Shown here one piece after another: positions 17,375 through 28,219 of a stretch of DNA of 64,000 nt. The notes beneath the pieces are model-generated. The model was not told the DNA's origin, ran no database searches, and saw only the letters and a program-made list of their open reading frames with translations. Source of the DNA: Mycolicibacterium hodleri (GTDB lineage: Bacteria; Actinomycetota; Actinomycetes; Mycobacteriales; Mycobacteriaceae); contig NZ_JACKTL010000008.1 in the NCBI RefSeq assembly GCF_025822245.1, positions 62,001 through 126,000 of the forward strand, in the 5' to 3' direction. Numbering within the stretch: the stretch's first letter is position 1; each line of letters starts with the position of its first letter. Made by a program: the position numbers and the translations under genes.

Positions 17375-18172
17375 TCAGAGTGTGAGGATGCGGGGCCCGT
17401 CGTCGGTGGCGGCAACGGTGTGTTCCCAGTGTGCGGCCCGGGTGCCGTCGGCGGTGATCACGGTCCACTCGTCTTCCAGCACGATGGTCTTCGTGGTGCC
17501 GAGGGTCAGCATCGGTTCGATGGCCAGGACGGAGCCGGCGGCGAGGTGCGGCCCGCGGCCCGGTGATCCCTCGTTGGGCAGGAACGGGTCCATGTGCATG
17601 CTTCTGCCGATGGCGTGTCCGCCGTAGCCCTCGACGATGCCGTACTTGCGGTCGTGGCGAGCCTCGGCGGCGTGCGTCCCCACCTCGATGGCGTGGCTGA
17701 CGTCTGTGAGGCGGTTGCCGGGCACCATGGCGGCGATGCCGGCCTCCATGGCCGAACGGGTGGCCTCCGACAGGGCCTCGTCGGCGGGGATGAGCGGGCC
17801 GACGCCGAAGGTCACCGCCGAGTCGCCGTGCCAGTCGTCGAGGATGGCACCGCAGTCGATGGACACCAGGTCGCCGGCGGCCAGAACCTCGTCGGCCGAC
17901 GGGATGCCGTGGACCACGCGGTCGTTGACCGACGAGCAGATACTGCCGGGAAAGCCGTGGTAGCCGAGGAACGACGGGACACCACGGCCGTCGCGGATGA
18001 CCGACTCGGCAATCTGGTCGAGCTCGAGGGTGGAGACACCCGGTTGGGCCGCCTGCCGGACCGCGCGTAGCGCGGCGGCGACGAGGGCTCCGGCCGCGGC
18101 CATCGCGTCGAGTTCACCCGCGGTTCGCTGCGGGACGACCTTGCGGCCGCGCAGGCTGGACAGTCCGATCAT
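17375..18172 (-). CDS. map: Type I methionine aminopeptidase
   Basis: It removes the initiator Met from nascent proteins. The 265-residue pita-bread fold shows the substrate His (H89 in VVHGIP) and five metal ligands: D106 (SIDCG), D117 (HGD), H186 (GGHAIG), E219 (AIEPML) and E250 (HWEHTV). It lacks the N-terminal SH3-binding extension found in the second mycobacterial paralogue, so it corresponds to MapA. It lies 4 nt downstream of adk in the secY-adk-map operon; sigL follows behind its own promoter. Confidence 0.95.
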   Translation of the reverse strand: MIGLSSLRGRKVVPQRTAGELDAMAAAGALVAAALRAVRQAAQPGVSTLELDQIAESVIRDGRGVPSFLGYHGFPGSICSSVNDRVVHGIPSADEVLAAGDLVSIDCGAILDDWHGDSAVTFGVGPLIPADEALSEATRSAMEAGIAAMVPGNRLTDVSHAIEVGTHAAEARHDRKYGIVEGYGGHAIGRSMHMDPFLPNEGSPGRGPHLAAGSVLAIEPMLTLGTTKTIVLEDEWTVITADGTRAAHWEHTVAATDDGPRILTL

Positions 18173-18176
18173 CGGA

Positions 18177-18722
18177 CTACTTGCCGAGTGCGCGCAGCGC
18201 GCGGGCGAACACCTCGTCGGGATCGCCGACGGCGTCGACGGTCTTGAGTTCGTCGGAGTAGTAGTCCAGCAGTGGTGCCGTCTCGGCCCGGTAGACGTTC
18301 ATCCGGTTGAGGATGACCTCTTCGGTGTCGTCGGCGCGTCCCCGGCTCTTCAGCCGCTTGAGCAGCTCGTCCTCGGAGACCCGGAACTCCAGGACCGCGT
18401 CGAGCTGCAGGTTGCGCTTGGCCAGCATCTCGCGCAGGGCCTCGGCCTGCTCGACCGACCGCGGGAAGCCGTCGAGGATGAAGCCGTCGGCCACGTCCTC
18501 GTCGTCGAGCCGGTCGTCGACGAGTGCGTTGGTGAGAGTGGCGGGCACCAGGTCGCCGGCGTCGAGGTACTTCTTGGCCTCGACGCCGAGTTCGGTGCCG
18601 GTGCTGATGTTGTGCCTGAAGAGGTCGCCGGTGGAGACCTGCGGAATCCCCAGCTTCTCGACGAGCTTCTCGGCCTGCGTCCCCTTGCCTGCGCCGGGCG
18701 GTCCAAGCAACACGATTCTCAC
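18177..18722 (-). CDS. adk: Adenylate kinase
   Basis: It interconverts ATP + AMP and 2 ADP. The 181-residue protein has the P-loop [10 protein letters not shown] (residues 7-16), the AMP-binding [14 protein letters not shown] and a short LID region without zinc cysteines. Length equals the mycobacterial enzyme. The frame is open upstream, but GTG 18722 overlaps the secY stop (GTGA, 18719-18722) and begins VRIVLLG directly before the P-loop. It is the middle gene of secY-adk-map. Confidence 0.95.
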   Translation of the reverse strand: MRIVLLGPPGAGKGTQAEKLVEKLGIPQVSTGDLFRHNISTGTELGVEAKKYLDAGDLVPATLTNALVDDRLDDEDVADGFILDGFPRSVEQAEALREMLAKRNLQLDAVLEFRVSEDELLKRLKSRGRADDTEEVILNRMNVYRAETAPLLDYYSDELKTVDAVGDPDEVFARALRALGK

Positions 18723-20044
18723 TTGAGGAACCCTTCGTAGTTGCGCTGCATCAGCTGGCTCTCGATCTGTTTGACGGTGTCCAGTCCGACACCGATCATG
18801 ATCAGAACCGCGGTGCCGCCGAAGGGCAGGTTCTGCACGCTTCCGGTGTTGCCGATCTCCAAGAACAAGTTGGGCAGAACGGCGATCACACCGAGATAGA
18901 TCGAGCCGGGCAGGGTAATTCGGCTCAGAACGTATCGCAGGTAATCCGCCGTCGGCTTGCCAGGTCGGATGCCGGGAATGAAGCCGCCGAACTTCTTCAT
19001 CTCGTCGGCACGTTCGTCGGGGTTGAACGTGATCGACACGTAGAAGTACGTGAAGAACACGATCAGGCCGAAGTAGATCGCGATGTACACCGGGCTCGCG
19101 GGGTTGGTCAGGTAGTCCGCGACGAACTTGTCCCACCACCCCGTTCCCGGGCTGGACTTGCCACTACGGATCAACTGGGTGATCAGGTTCGGGATGTAGA
19201 TCAGCGACGACGCGAAGATGACGGGGATGACGCCGGCCTGGTTGACCTTCAACGGCAGGTAGGTCGACGTGCCGCCGTACATGCGCCGCCCGACCATGCG
19301 CTTGGCGTACTGGACGGGGATGCGTCGCTGGCCCTGCTCGACGAACACGACGCCCACGATGATGATCAGGGCGGCGATGCAGACCATGGTGAAGACGGTC
19401 GGTCCGCGGCCGTCGAGGATCATCTTGCCCTCGCCGGGGATGCGGGCCGCAATGCCGGCGAAGATCAGCAGCGACATGCCGTTGCCGATGCCGCGCTCGG
19501 TGACCAGCTCGCCCATCCACATGACCAGCGAGGCGCCTGCGGTCAGCACCAGCACGATGACCACGAGGGTGAAGATCGACGAGTTGGAGATGATGTCGAG
19601 GGTGCAGCCCTGCAGCAGCCCGCCATTGGCGGCCAGCGCCACGATCGAGGTGCCCTGCAGCAATGCCAGGGCCACCGCGAGGTAGCGGGTGTACTGCGTC
19701 ATCTTGGCCTGGCCGGATTGGCCTTCCTTGCGCAGCTGTTCGAACCGCGGGATGACCACGGTCAGCAGCTGCACGATGATGCTGGCGGTGATGTAGGGCA
19801 TGACGCCCACCGCGAAGACCGACAGCTGGAGCAGCGCGCCGCCCGAGAACAGGTTGATCAGCGAGTAGATCTGCGCCGAGTCACCGCCCTGGACCTGCTG
19901 GATGCACTGCTGGACGTTGGGGTAGTTGACGCCGGGAGACGGCAGCGTGGCACCGACCCGGTAGAGGATGACGATGCCGAGGGTGAAGAGAATCTTCCGT
20001 CGGAGGTCGGCCGTCCGCAGTGACGAGATGAAAGCCGAAAGCAC
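18719..20044 (-). CDS. secY: Preprotein translocase subunit SecY
   Basis: SecY forms the protein-conducting channel with SecE and SecG. The 441-residue protein has ten predicted membrane helices, the plug and lateral-gate helices near the start ([20 protein letters not shown]) and the cytoplasmic loops [20 protein letters not shown] and [23 protein letters not shown] 20044 is preceded by AGGAGG, fixing the start against an in-frame upstream GTG. Unlike the classical spc operon, secY is separated from rplO here by about 6 kb (methyltransferases and sppA). The 273-nt region upstream is divergent with the first methyltransferase; I found no confident promoter boxes in it. Confidence 0.96.
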   Translation of the reverse strand: MLSAFISSLRTADLRRKILFTLGIVILYRVGATLPSPGVNYPNVQQCIQQVQGGDSAQIYSLINLFSGGALLQLSVFAVGVMPYITASIIVQLLTVVIPRFEQLRKEGQSGQAKMTQYTRYLAVALALLQGTSIVALAANGGLLQGCTLDIISNSSIFTLVVIVLVLTAGASLVMWMGELVTERGIGNGMSLLIFAGIAARIPGEGKMILDGRGPTVFTMVCIAALIIIVGVVFVEQGQRRIPVQYAKRMVGRRMYGGTSTYLPLKVNQAGVIPVIFASSLIYIPNLITQLIRSGKSSPGTGWWDKFVADYLTNPASPVYIAIYFGLIVFFTYFYVSITFNPDERADEMKKFGGFIPGIRPGKPTADYLRYVLSRITLPGSIYLGVIAVLPNLFLEIGNTGSVQNLPFGGTAVLIMIGVGLDTVKQIESQLMQRNYEGFLK

Positions 20045-20317
20045 TCTTCCTCCTGCGCAGCCGGATCGAGTCGCGGCGTGCCGATGGGGCTGGTCCAACC
20101 AGCGCGTTATGGGTAAGTCCCGAGCGATCCGTCAGCCGGTGCGCAGGCATGCCTGCAGCCAGCGCAATCGCGCGTTGGAACAGTCTACGAGGGTAACAGT
20201 TGACGCCGGTCGGACCCTCATCCGATCGACGTGGCCGCGGCCCGGTTGGCGTGTCAGCTTCGAAGCGTACAGTCGGCACCGGCTCATTACATCAGCTAAC
20301 TAATAGTTGGAGCACCG

Positions 20318-21247
20318 ATGACCGACACCGAATCCAAGCGTTTCGACGGCGACGAGTGGGACCTCGCCTCCAGCGTCGGGGCGACGGCCACCATGGTCGC
20401 CGCCGCCCGCGCACTGGCCTCCCGCGAACCCGATCCGCTCATCGACGACCCCTACGCCGCTCCCCTGGTCCGCGCGGTCGGCGTCGACTTCTTCGTCAAG
20501 CTGGTCGACGGCACCCTCCCGCTGGACGCCGAGGGAGCCGGAGCCGGAGCGTTGCTGGCCGAGGTGATGGCCGTCCGGACCCGCTTCTTCGACGACTTCT
20601 TCTTGTCTGCGACCGAGGCCGGGGTCCGCCAGGCGGTGATCCTGGCGTCGGGCCTCGATTCCCGGGCGTACCGACTGCCCTGGCCGTCGGGCACGACGGT
20701 CTTCGAGATCGACCAGCCCGCAGTGCTGGGCGCGAAGTCCGCGGCGATGGCCGACCTCGGTGCCACACCCACCGCCGAACGGCGCGCCGTCGCGGTCGAC
20801 CTGCGCGACGACTGGCCGGCGGCACTCGCCGCCGAGGGGTTCGACGCGACGGCGCCGACGGCGTGGAGCGCCGAGGGGCTACTCGTCTACCTCCCGCCGG
20901 AGGCGCAGGACCGCTTGTTCGACGACATCACCGCGGTGTCGGCGCCCGGCAGTCGCCTCGCGACCGAGTACCACCCGGACGGGGGCGCGGCGCTCGGCGG
21001 CCGCGCCGGCGCGCTGGCCGAGCAGTGGCGCGCTCACGGCTTCGACGTGAACATCGCCGACCTTGCCTACGGCGGCGAACGCACGCCCGTCGTCGACTAT
21101 CTGACCGCGAAGGGCTGGCGGGTCTCGGCCCGCCCCCGCCCCGACGTGTTCGCCGACTACGGCCGCCAGTTCCCCGACTCCGAGGCCCTCGTGGCCTTGC
21201 GCAATTCCCTGTCGGTCATCGCCACCCTCGAAGGAGAAGATTCATGA
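20318..21247 (+). CDS. Class I SAM-dependent methyltransferase, tandem paralogue 1
   Basis: The 309-residue protein belongs to the mycobacterial putative SAM methyltransferase family related to leucine carboxyl methyltransferases. Landmarks are [15 protein letters not shown] at the start, [15 protein letters not shown], the SAM-binding [25 protein letters not shown] and [21 protein letters not shown]. tuberculosis has several such genes in the same interval, as I recall. Its methyl acceptor is unknown. The ATG follows TTGGAGC by 5 nt. Its stop overlaps the next paralogue (ATGA, 21244-21247). Confidence 0.92.
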   Translation: MTDTESKRFDGDEWDLASSVGATATMVAAARALASREPDPLIDDPYAAPLVRAVGVDFFVKLVDGTLPLDAEGAGAGALLAEVMAVRTRFFDDFFLSATEAGVRQAVILASGLDSRAYRLPWPSGTTVFEIDQPAVLGAKSAAMADLGATPTAERRAVAVDLRDDWPAALAAEGFDATAPTAWSAEGLLVYLPPEAQDRLFDDITAVSAPGSRLATEYHPDGGAALGGRAGALAEQWRAHGFDVNIADLAYGGERTPVVDYLTAKGWRVSARPRPDVFADYGRQFPDSEALVALRNSLSVIATLEGEDS

Positions 21248-22146
21248 CACGCACCGCCGACGACAGCTGGGACCTCGCCTCCAGCGTGGGCGCCACCGCC
21301 ACCGCGGTCGCCGCCACCCGCGCGACGGCGTCCCAAGGCCCCGACGCCCTCCTCGACGATCCGTGGGCAGAACCGCTCGTGCGCGCCGTCGGCATGGAGA
21401 CGTTCGTCAAGGTCGTCGACGGGGAACCGCTCGGCGACGACGACGATCCCCTGCTGAACCGGCGGGCGATGAACGAGCAGATGGCCGTCCGCACCCGTTA
21501 CTTCGACGACTTCTTCACCGCGGCCACCTCGGCGGGCATCCGCCAGGCCGTCATCCTCGCGTCCGGCCTCGACACCCGGGCCTACCGCCTGGCATGGCCC
21601 GCCGGGACCGTCGTGTACGAGATCGACCAACCGGAGGTCGTCGAATTCAAGACGCGCACGCTGGCCGGACTCGGCGCCGAACCCACCGCGGAACGCCGCA
21701 CCGTGGCGATCGACCTTCGCAACGACTGGGCCAGTGCGCTACGGCAGGCCGGTTTCGACCCCACCGCCCCGACGGCGTGGAGCGCCGAGGGCCTGTTGGT
21801 GTACTTGCCGCCGGAAGCGCAGGACCGGTTGTTCGACGACATCACGGCGCTCTCGGCACCGGGCAGCCGGATTGCGACCGAGCACATGGACCTGGCCGCG
21901 ATTCCCGCCGACTGGGCCGAGAAGCTCACCGAGCGGACCAAGCGGCTCGGGTCCGAGATCAACCTCGCCGAGCTGTTCTACACCGGTGAGCGCAACAGTG
22001 CCGCGGACTATCTCGCGACACACGGATGGTCCAACGTCATCCTGTCGACCGCAGACGCCTACGCCGCCAACGGTTTCCAACTCCCCGACGACGAGCTCGC
22101 CTCGTTCGGTGGCGGCTCCGGTTACCTCACGTCGACGTTGAACTAG
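21244..22146 (+). CDS. Class I SAM-dependent methyltransferase, tandem paralogue 2
   Basis: The 300-residue protein is a paralogue of its neighbours: [60 protein letters not shown] and [16 protein letters not shown]. The frame extends far upstream, but ATG 21244 overlaps the previous stop and follows GAAGGAGAAG. Compared with paralogue 1 it has a longer C-terminal segment with [20 protein letters not shown]. It is likely cotranscribed with both neighbours. Substrate unknown. Confidence 0.92.
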   Translation: MTRTADDSWDLASSVGATATAVAATRATASQGPDALLDDPWAEPLVRAVGMETFVKVVDGEPLGDDDDPLLNRRAMNEQMAVRTRYFDDFFTAATSAGIRQAVILASGLDTRAYRLAWPAGTVVYEIDQPEVVEFKTRTLAGLGAEPTAERRTVAIDLRNDWASALRQAGFDPTAPTAWSAEGLLVYLPPEAQDRLFDDITALSAPGSRIATEHMDLAAIPADWAEKLTERTKRLGSEINLAELFYTGERNSAADYLATHGWSNVILSTADAYAANGFQLPDDELASFGGGSGYLTSTLN

Positions 22147-22155
22147 GGAGACACC

Positions 22156-23058
22156 ATGGCGAGAACAAGCGGCGACAGCTGGGATCTGGCCTCCAGTGTG
22201 GGAGCGACCGCGACGATGGTGGCCGCGCAGCGCGCGCTGGGCCACCGCGAGAAGTTGATCGACGATCCCTACGCCGAACCGTTGGTGCGGGCGGTCGGCG
22301 TCGACCTGTTCACCCGGATGCTCGACGGCGACGTCGACTTCACCGCCGTCGACCCGGCGTTCACGCCGCGTCGAGCGGCGGAGGGCATGGCGGTGCGCAC
22401 CAGATTCTTCGACCAGATGTTCCTGGACGGCGCCGCCGCCGGCGTGCGCCAGGCCGTGATCCTCGCCGCCGGTCTCGACGCCCGTGGGTACCGACTGCCG
22501 TGGCCGGACGGCACGGTGGTCTACGAGGTGGACCAGCCCGAGGTGGTCGAGTTCAAGACGACGACGCTGAGCGGAATCGGCGCCGAACCGACGGCCACCC
22601 GTCGCACGGTGGCGGTCGACCTACGCGAGGACTGGCCGAAGGCGTTGCGGGACAATGGTTTCGATTCGACACGGCCAACGTCCTGGAGCGCGGAGGGTCT
22701 GTTGATCTACCTGCCGCCGGAGGCGCAGGACGCGTTGTTCGACAACATCACCGCGCTGTCTGCGCCGGGTAGCCGGCTCGCCACCGAGCACGTGCCCGAC
22801 CTCACCGCCTTCACCGACGAGCGCTCGCAACTCCTGCGGGAGCGCCTCAAGCAGATGGGCTCCGACATCGAGATGGCCGACCTGGTCTACCAGGGTGAAC
22901 GGCACGACCCCGTCGAGTACCTCCGCGCCCACGGCTGGGAGGTCACGGCGCTGCCGAACCGGGAGGCCTACGCGGCCGACGGCTTCGACTACCCCGACGA
23001 CGAGCTGTCGAAGATGATGGGCGACCTGCGCTACGTCAGCGCGGTGTTCGCGGGCTGA
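22156..23058 (+). CDS. Class I SAM-dependent methyltransferase, tandem paralogue 3
   Basis: The 300-residue protein is the third member of the array, closest to paralogue 2 in its C-terminal half ([33 protein letters not shown]). The SAM region reads [17 protein letters not shown] and the post-SAM acidic turn [20 protein letters not shown] precedes the ATG by 5 nt, 9 nt after the previous stop. The gene ends convergent with sppA, 9 nt away. All three copies look intact. Confidence 0.92.
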   Translation: MARTSGDSWDLASSVGATATMVAAQRALGHREKLIDDPYAEPLVRAVGVDLFTRMLDGDVDFTAVDPAFTPRRAAEGMAVRTRFFDQMFLDGAAAGVRQAVILAAGLDARGYRLPWPDGTVVYEVDQPEVVEFKTTTLSGIGAEPTATRRTVAVDLREDWPKALRDNGFDSTRPTSWSAEGLLIYLPPEAQDALFDNITALSAPGSRLATEHVPDLTAFTDERSQLLRERLKQMGSDIEMADLVYQGERHDPVEYLRAHGWEVTALPNREAYAADGFDYPDDELSKMMGDLRYVSAVFAG

Positions 23059-23067
23059 CCCGACGGA

Positions 23068-24840
23068 TCAGAACCTCTGATCGCCCAACCACAACGCGTT
23101 CACCCCGGTCAGCGAGCGCTCGGCCTGGGTGAGGAAGGCCGCGGCCGAGCGGCCGACGAGCGAGCCGAAGGCATCCGGCAACGACGCGGCGGCTGGCTGC
23201 GACGACGGCTTCGGGCGAAGCGCGTCGAGCAGTGACGTGCCGGGGAGCGCGACGAGCTTGACCTCGGCGTCCGCGTCGAGTCCGGCGAGCACCTTGGCGC
23301 GGTCGAGCGCCGCGCGGAGTCCGCCGAGTTCGTCGACCAGGCCCCGGGCCAGGGCGTCGGCCCCGGTCCAGACCCGCCCGCGCGCCACGGCGTCCACCTC
23401 CTCGACGGTCATGCCCCGGCCGTCGGCCACCCGCTGCACGAAGTCGGTGTAGAACAGGTCGGCCTCGGCCTCGACGTGCTGGTGCTGCTCGTCGGTGAAC
23501 GGTGCGTTCACCGACCACGCGTCGGCATTGTTGTTGGTGCGCACCGAATCCGAGCCGATTCCCAGGCGCTCCTTGAGGTCGCGGGCGACGAGCTTGCCGG
23601 TGACCACCCCGATCGAGCCGGTCAGCGTGCCCGGGTTGGCGACGATCGCGTCGGCGGCCATCGACACGTAGTAGCCGCCCGAGGCGGCGACGGCGCCCAT
23701 CGACGCCACGATCGGCGTGCCCGCGTCGCGAAGCCGGACCACCTCGCGCCAGATGGTCTCCGAGCCGGTGACCGATCCGCCCGGGCTGTCGACCCGCAGC
23801 ACGACGGCGGCGACGTCGTCGTCGGCGCCCGCCTCGCGCAGCGCCGCGGCGATCGTGTCGCCGCCGGCGCTCGAGGTTCCCAGCGGCGACAGGGTCCGGC
23901 CGCCGCGGCCGCTGACGATGGGTCCGGCCAGGGTCACGACGGCGATGGTCGGCTTGGAGGTGCGGCCGGGCAGCGAGGGCACCGACGGCGCCCCGCCCGC
24001 GCGGGCGTAGCGCGACAGGTACAGCCGTGCCGGGGCCTCCGGGTCGTCGGCCGAAACACCCGACGCCCCAGCGAGTTCCACGATCCGGGCATACGCCTCG
24101 TCGCGGAAGCCGATGCGGTCGACGAGCCGCCCGGTGACCGCGTCGTCGCGCAGCAGCGGTGCCCGGTCGGCCAGCGCGTCGAGCTCGGCGACGTCGACGT
24201 GCCGGGATTCGGCGACCGCCGCGAGGACCTGGTCGTGCAAGCTCTCGACGAGCCGGCCGTCGGCTTCGCGGTGGGCGTCGGTGTAGCTCTCCTGGGTGAA
24301 CATGTTGGCCGCGGACTTGTACTCCCCGCGGGCGATGAATTGCGCTTGGATGCCTGCCTTTTCGAGGGCGTCGCGCAGGAAGAGCGCATTGGTCGCGAAG
24401 CCGACCAGACCGACGGTGCCAGACGGCTGCATCCACACCTCTCGGAACGCCGAGGCCAGGTAGTAGGACATCGTCCCCGGATAGGTTTCGGCCCATGACA
24501 ATGAGGGCTTGACGTCGCTGAACGCCACGATGGCCTGACGCAACTCCTGCACCGGGCCCGCCGAGGCGGCCGGCAGCTGCACCCGCGCGATCAGCGCCGA
24601 GACCCGGTCGTCCTTGGCCGCGCGGTGAATGGCGGCCACCGCCTCGCGCAGCAGCAGCGGCTTGCCGTTTCCGTTGATCATGGCAAGGGGGTCGAAGCCG
24701 CCGGTCTCCTGTGGCACCGACTGCAGGTCGAGTTCCAGCACGCAGCCGCTGGGCACACCGCGGTGACGCGCGGTGTCGACCTTGCGGACGATCGCACGCA
24801 GTTCGTCGGTGCCGGGGACGTCTGACAGGAAGCTGAACAT
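23068..24840 (-). CDS. sppA: Signal peptide peptidase SppA (67K type)
   Basis: SppA degrades cleaved signal peptides with a Ser/Lys dyad. The 590-residue protein contains two tandem S49 domains: the N-terminal half supplies the catalytic Lys (ARGEYKSAANMF, K175) and the C-terminal half the nucleophilic Ser (GAVAASGGYYVSMAAD, S387). ATG 24840 begins MFSFLSDVPG; the frame is open upstream through antisense DNA of the next gene and is not coding there. No clear N-terminal membrane anchor is seen. It sits between the methyltransferases and the spc operon, the place of Rv0724 as I recall. Confidence 0.93.
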   Translation of the reverse strand: MFSFLSDVPGTDELRAIVRKVDTARHRGVPSGCVLELDLQSVPQETGGFDPLAMINGNGKPLLLREAVAAIHRAAKDDRVSALIARVQLPAASAGPVQELRQAIVAFSDVKPSLSWAETYPGTMSYYLASAFREVWMQPSGTVGLVGFATNALFLRDALEKAGIQAQFIARGEYKSAANMFTQESYTDAHREADGRLVESLHDQVLAAVAESRHVDVAELDALADRAPLLRDDAVTGRLVDRIGFRDEAYARIVELAGASGVSADDPEAPARLYLSRYARAGGAPSVPSLPGRTSKPTIAVVTLAGPIVSGRGGRTLSPLGTSSAGGDTIAAALREAGADDDVAAVVLRVDSPGGSVTGSETIWREVVRLRDAGTPIVASMGAVAASGGYYVSMAADAIVANPGTLTGSIGVVTGKLVARDLKERLGIGSDSVRTNNNADAWSVNAPFTDEQHQHVEAEADLFYTDFVQRVADGRGMTVEEVDAVARGRVWTGADALARGLVDELGGLRAALDRAKVLAGLDADAEVKLVALPGTSLLDALRPKPSSQPAAASLPDAFGSLVGRSAAAFLTQAERSLTGVNALWLGDQRF

Positions 24841-24909
24841 GGAGACGAGCCTACCGACGGCGCGCGGGCGGCAGCTCCGTCCACAGACGACGGTCGTAAC
24901 GTGGAGTCG

Positions 24910-25836
24910 ATGAGGTACTCGATCTCCCTGCCCCAGCTCGACCTGGACGGCTTCGACGCCGAGGGCTTCAAGGACTACGTGGCGCGCGCCGAGGAACTGG
25001 GCTTCGAGGCGGGGTGGACCTTGGAGCAGACGATCGGTGCCGAGCCGTTGATCGCGCCGTTGGAGCTGTTGTCCTACGCCGCGGCGTGCACGACCCGGAT
25101 GCGGTTGGGCGTGGCCGTGATGGTCACCTCCCTGCACGACCCCCTGCAGCTGGCGTCGGCGGCGACGGCCGTCGACCGGCTCAGCCACGGCCGACTCGAC
25201 CTCGGGGTGGCTCCGGGTGGCGGCTTTCGACGCTTCGACGCCTTCGGGATCGAGCCCAAGACGTTCATCAGCAGCTTCACCGAGGGCCTCGAGCTGATGA
25301 AGGCGGCGTGGTCCGACGCGGAGCGGGTGACGTTTCACGGGCGGTTCCGCGACGTCGACGACCTGCCGATCGAACCGAAGCCGGTTCAGCGGCCGCATCC
25401 GCCAATCTGGTTCGGCGGCACCGCACCTGCCGCACTAGCCCGTGCGGTCCGGCTCGGCGACTCGTTCCTGGGTGCGGGCTCGTCCACTACCGACACCTTC
25501 ACCACGGTGGCCGCCACGGTGCGTCGCGAACTCGACGCCCAGGGCAAGGACGCCTCGGGCTTCACCGTCGGCAAGCGCGTGTACCTGATGATCGACGACG
25601 ACGCCGGCCGGGCACGCGAGCGGGTCGTCGCCGGCCTGCACCGCAAGTACGGCGGCATGCGCGGCATCGAGGACGTGCCGGTGTCGGGCACGCCCGCCGA
25701 GGTGGCTGCGGGTCTACGGGCCGTCGTGGCGGCGGGTGCCGAGATGATCCTGCTCAACCCGCTGGGCGACGGCGTCGCTGAGGATCGCGAGCAGATGGAG
25801 CGGCTGGCCGCCGAGGTGCTGCCGCAGCTCGACTGA
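24910..25836 (+). CDS. LLM-class flavin/F420-dependent oxidoreductase
   Basis: The 308-residue luciferase-fold protein shows YARAEELGFEAGWTLEQ-type N-terminal barrel motifs, RMRLGVAVMVTSLHDPLQLA, GRLDLGVAPGGGFRRFDAFG and HPPIWFGGTAPAALARAVRLG, all standard for the class. It is not closely similar to the tandem pair near the start of the window. ATG 24910 is used (GGAG 4 nt upstream); an in-frame GTG at 24901 is possible. Its end faces the rplO end across a strong shared terminator hairpin. Substrate unknown. Confidence 0.87.
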   Translation: MRYSISLPQLDLDGFDAEGFKDYVARAEELGFEAGWTLEQTIGAEPLIAPLELLSYAAACTTRMRLGVAVMVTSLHDPLQLASAATAVDRLSHGRLDLGVAPGGGFRRFDAFGIEPKTFISSFTEGLELMKAAWSDAERVTFHGRFRDVDDLPIEPKPVQRPHPPIWFGGTAPAALARAVRLGDSFLGAGSSTTDTFTTVAATVRRELDAQGKDASGFTVGKRVYLMIDDDAGRARERVVAGLHRKYGGMRGIEDVPVSGTPAEVAAGLRAVVAAGAEMILLNPLGDGVAEDREQMERLAAEVLPQLD

Positions 25837-25852
25837 CGACCGCCCGACGCAG

Positions 25853-25884
25853 AGGGCCCCGCACGCCGAAGCGTGCGGGGCCCT
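25853..25884. terminator. Bidirectional terminator between the LLM gene and rplO
   Basis: A perfect 14-bp stem, AGGGCCCCGCACGC and its complement, closes a CGAA tetraloop. It lies 16 nt after the plus-strand stop and 15 nt after the rplO stop. There is no U tract, as is common in mycobacterial terminators. Confidence 0.85.
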
Positions 25885-25899
25885 CCCACGTGGACGTGC

Positions 25900-26340
25900 T
25901 TACAGCTCGGTGACCGAACCGCCTGCGGCGCTGATCTTCTCGCGCGCGCTGCCACTGAACTTGTGTGCGGTCAGGTCGACCTTGACGGAGATCTTGCCGT
26001 CGCCGAGAACCTTCACCAGCGAATTCTTGCGAACCGCGCCAGCGGCGACGAGCTCGTCGACGCCAACGGTGCCACCCTTGGGGAACAACCGGTCGAGGTC
26101 GGCGACGTTGACCACTTCGTACTCGGTACGGAAGCGGTTCTTGAAGCCCTTGAGCTTCGGCAGCCGCATGTGGATGGGCATCTGCCCACCCTCGAACGTC
26201 ACCGGAACGTTCTTGCGGGCCTTGGTGCCCTTGGTACCGCGGCCGGAGGTCTTACCCTTCGAGCCTTCACCACGACCCTTGCGGGTGCGTGCGGTCTTCG
26301 ACCCGGGCGCTGGGCGCAGGTCGTGCAACTTGATGGTCAT
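25900..26340 (-). CDS. rplO: 50S ribosomal protein L15
   Basis: The 146-residue protein has the Gly/Arg-rich N-terminal extension ([20 protein letters not shown]) that threads into the large subunit and the globular part [18 protein letters not shown]. Length is normal. It is the last gene of the spc-type operon (rplN to rplO) and ends at the terminator hairpin. Its ATG shares one base with the rpmD stop. Confidence 0.97.
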   Translation of the reverse strand: MTIKLHDLRPAPGSKTARTRKGRGEGSKGKTSGRGTKGTKARKNVPVTFEGGQMPIHMRLPKLKGFKNRFRTEYEVVNVADLDRLFPKGGTVGVDELVAAGAVRKNSLVKVLGDGKISVKVDLTAHKFSGSAREKISAAGGSVTEL

Positions 26341-26519
26341 TACGCCTCCTCAACGGTGACGAGGTGGTTGACGACGGCGAGCAGGCCACGCGTCTGAGCG
26401 TTGTCCTCGCGGACGACGGTCTGACGGATCTTGCGAAGTCCGAGACTCCGCAGGCTCTCCTTCTGCTTCCAGCGCGCACCGACGGTGCCCCGCACCTGGG
26501 TGATCTTCACTTCAGCCAT
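26340..26519 (-). CDS. rpmD: 50S ribosomal protein L30
   Basis: Reading the minus strand from ATG 26519 gives a 59-residue protein starting [20 protein letters not shown] and ending in HLVTVEEA, with the typical L30 core ([18 protein letters not shown]). It lies between rpsE (2-nt gap) and rplO (1-nt overlap), the standard position. Size and fold match bacterial L30, which consists of a single ferredoxin-like domain. Confidence 0.96.
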   Translation of the reverse strand: MAEVKITQVRGTVGARWKQKESLRSLGLRKIRQTVVREDNAQTRGLLAVVNHLVTVEEA

Positions 26520-26521
26520 GA

Positions 26522-27223
26522 CTATGCCGATCCTTCACGCGCTGCCGCAGCGGCCAGCGCTTCGCTCTCGCGTCGCGCCTTGAGCATGCTCGGCGGGGCG
26601 ACGTCCTCGATCGAGAGGCCACGACGTGCGGCGACCTCTTCGGGGCGCTGGATCATCTTCAGCGCGGCAACGGTGGCGTGCACCACGTTGATCGCGTTGT
26701 CGCTGCCCAGTGACTTGGCCAGGATGTCGTGCACGCCGGCGCATTCCAGCACCGCACGGCACGCGCCACCGGCGATCACGCCGGTACCTGCGCTGGCGGG
26801 GCGCAGCATGACCACGCCCGCGGCCGCTTCACCCTGGACGGGGTGGACGATGGTGCCACCGATCAGCGGAACGCGGAAGAAGCTCTTGCGGGCCTCTTCG
26901 ACGCCCTTGGCGATCGCGGCGGGAACTTCCTTGGCCTTGCCGTAGCCGACACCGACCATGCCGTTGCCGTCACCGACGATGACCAGCGCGGTGAAGCTGA
27001 AGCGCCGGCCACCCTTGACGACCTTGGACACGCGGTTGATGGCGACGACGCGCTCGAGGAAGTTGCTCTTCTCTCCGCCGTCGCGGCCACCACGGCCGCC
27101 GCGGTCGTCACGACGACCGCGTCCGTCGCGATCGCCACCGCCGCCGCCCCGCGGGGGCCGGCTGCCGGTGGCGCCCGTTCCTCCGGCGCCGGTTCCGGTT
27201 CCTGCTGTTGGCTGATCGGCCAT
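26522..27223 (-). CDS. rpsE: 30S ribosomal protein S5
   Basis: The 233-residue S5 has an N-terminal extension of about 50 residues rich in Gly, Arg and Asp ([20 protein letters not shown] region), usual for mycobacteria. The double-stranded-RNA-binding core follows ([20 protein letters not shown]), then the C-terminal domain ([20 protein letters not shown]). ATG 27223 is preferred to the adjacent GTG 27226 because GGAAGGA lies about 7 nt before it. It sits between rplR and rpmD. Confidence 0.96.
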   Translation of the reverse strand: MADQPTAGTGTGAGGTGATGSRPPRGGGGGDRDGRGRRDDRGGRGGRDGGEKSNFLERVVAINRVSKVVKGGRRFSFTALVIVGDGNGMVGVGYGKAKEVPAAIAKGVEEARKSFFRVPLIGGTIVHPVQGEAAAGVVMLRPASAGTGVIAGGACRAVLECAGVHDILAKSLGSDNAINVVHATVAALKMIQRPEEVAARRGLSIEDVAPPSMLKARRESEALAAAAAREGSA

Positions 27224-27251
27224 CACGCAGTCCTTCCGTTTCGAGTCTTCA

Positions 27252-27665
27252 TCAGAATTTCAGTCCGCTCTCGCGGGCGGCGTCGGCCAGAGCCGCGATG
27301 CGACCGCCGTAGGTGTAGCCGCCGCGGTCGAAGACCACGGTGTCCACGCCTGCTGCCTTGGCGCGCTCGGCGATCAGCTGTCCGACGCGGATGCTGTGCG
27401 CCTTCTTGTCGCCGTCGACCGCACGCACGTCGGCTTCGATGGACGACGCGGCGGCCAGCGTGGTGCCGGTCTGGTCGTCCACCAACTGCACGTGGATGTG
27501 GCGCGAGGACCGGTTGACCATCAGGCGGGGACGCTCGGGAGTGCCCGCGACCTTCTTGCGCAACCGCGCGTGGCGACGCAGTCGGGAAGTCCGACGCGTC
27601 TCGGAGACGCTCTGCCCCAACGGCTTCCGCTTGGGAGCTGCTGTATCAGTCTTGGTGTTGGCCAT
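27252..27665 (-). CDS. rplR: 50S ribosomal protein L18
   Basis: The 137-residue 5S-rRNA-binding protein has a basic N-terminus ([20 protein letters not shown]) and the conserved core [20 protein letters not shown], ending [20 protein letters not shown]. The N-terminal tail before residue 20 is the only part not conserved in length. It follows rplF after 3 nt and precedes rpsE by 28 nt. Confidence 0.97.
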   Translation of the reverse strand: MANTKTDTAAPKRKPLGQSVSETRRTSRLRRHARLRKKVAGTPERPRLMVNRSSRHIHVQLVDDQTGTTLAAASSIEADVRAVDGDKKAHSIRVGQLIAERAKAAGVDTVVFDRGGYTYGGRIAALADAARESGLKF

Positions 27666-27668
27666 GGC

Positions 27669-28208
27669 TTACTTACCCGTCTTTCCGACCTTGCGGCGGA
27701 TCTGCTCGCCTTCGTAGCGAACGCCCTTGCCCTTGTACGGGTCCGGGCGGCGCAGGCGGCGGATGTTCGCCGAAATCTGGCCGACTTGCTGCTTGTCGAT
27801 GCCCGTGATCGAGAACTTGGTGGGCGTCTCCACCGCGAACGTGATGCCTTCGGGGGCTTCGATGACGACCGGGTGGCTGTATCCGAGTGCGAACTCGAGG
27901 GTGTTGCCCTTGAGTGCGACGCGGTAGCCGACACCGAAGATCTCCATCTTCGTGGTGTAGCCCTCGGTTACACCGGTGACCAGGTTGGCGACCAGCGTCC
28001 GCGAGAGGCCGTGCAGCGAACGGCTGCGGCGCTCGTCGTCGGGGCGGGTGACCAGGATGGCACCGTCGTCATCGCGGTCTACGGTGATCGGCTCGGCAAC
28101 GTCGAGGGTCAGGGTGCCCTTGGGGCCCTTGACCGAGACGTTGCGTCCGTTGATCGTGACGTCGACCCCGGATGGAACCGGGACCGGCTGCTTTCCAATG
28201 CGTGACAT
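27669..28208 (-). CDS. rplF: 50S ribosomal protein L6
   Basis: The 179-residue protein starts [14 protein letters not shown] and shows the two alpha/beta repeats, with the second-domain signature [19 protein letters not shown] near the C-terminus. Normal length. It binds 23S rRNA near the sarcin-ricin loop. It is in its standard place between rpsH and rplR. Confidence 0.97.
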   Translation of the reverse strand: MSRIGKQPVPVPSGVDVTINGRNVSVKGPKGTLTLDVAEPITVDRDDDGAILVTRPDDERRSRSLHGLSRTLVANLVTGVTEGYTTKMEIFGVGYRVALKGNTLEFALGYSHPVVIEAPEGITFAVETPTKFSITGIDKQQVGQISANIRRLRRPDPYKGKGVRYEGEQIRRKVGKTGK

Positions 28209-28219
28209 GTCTTCTTCCC

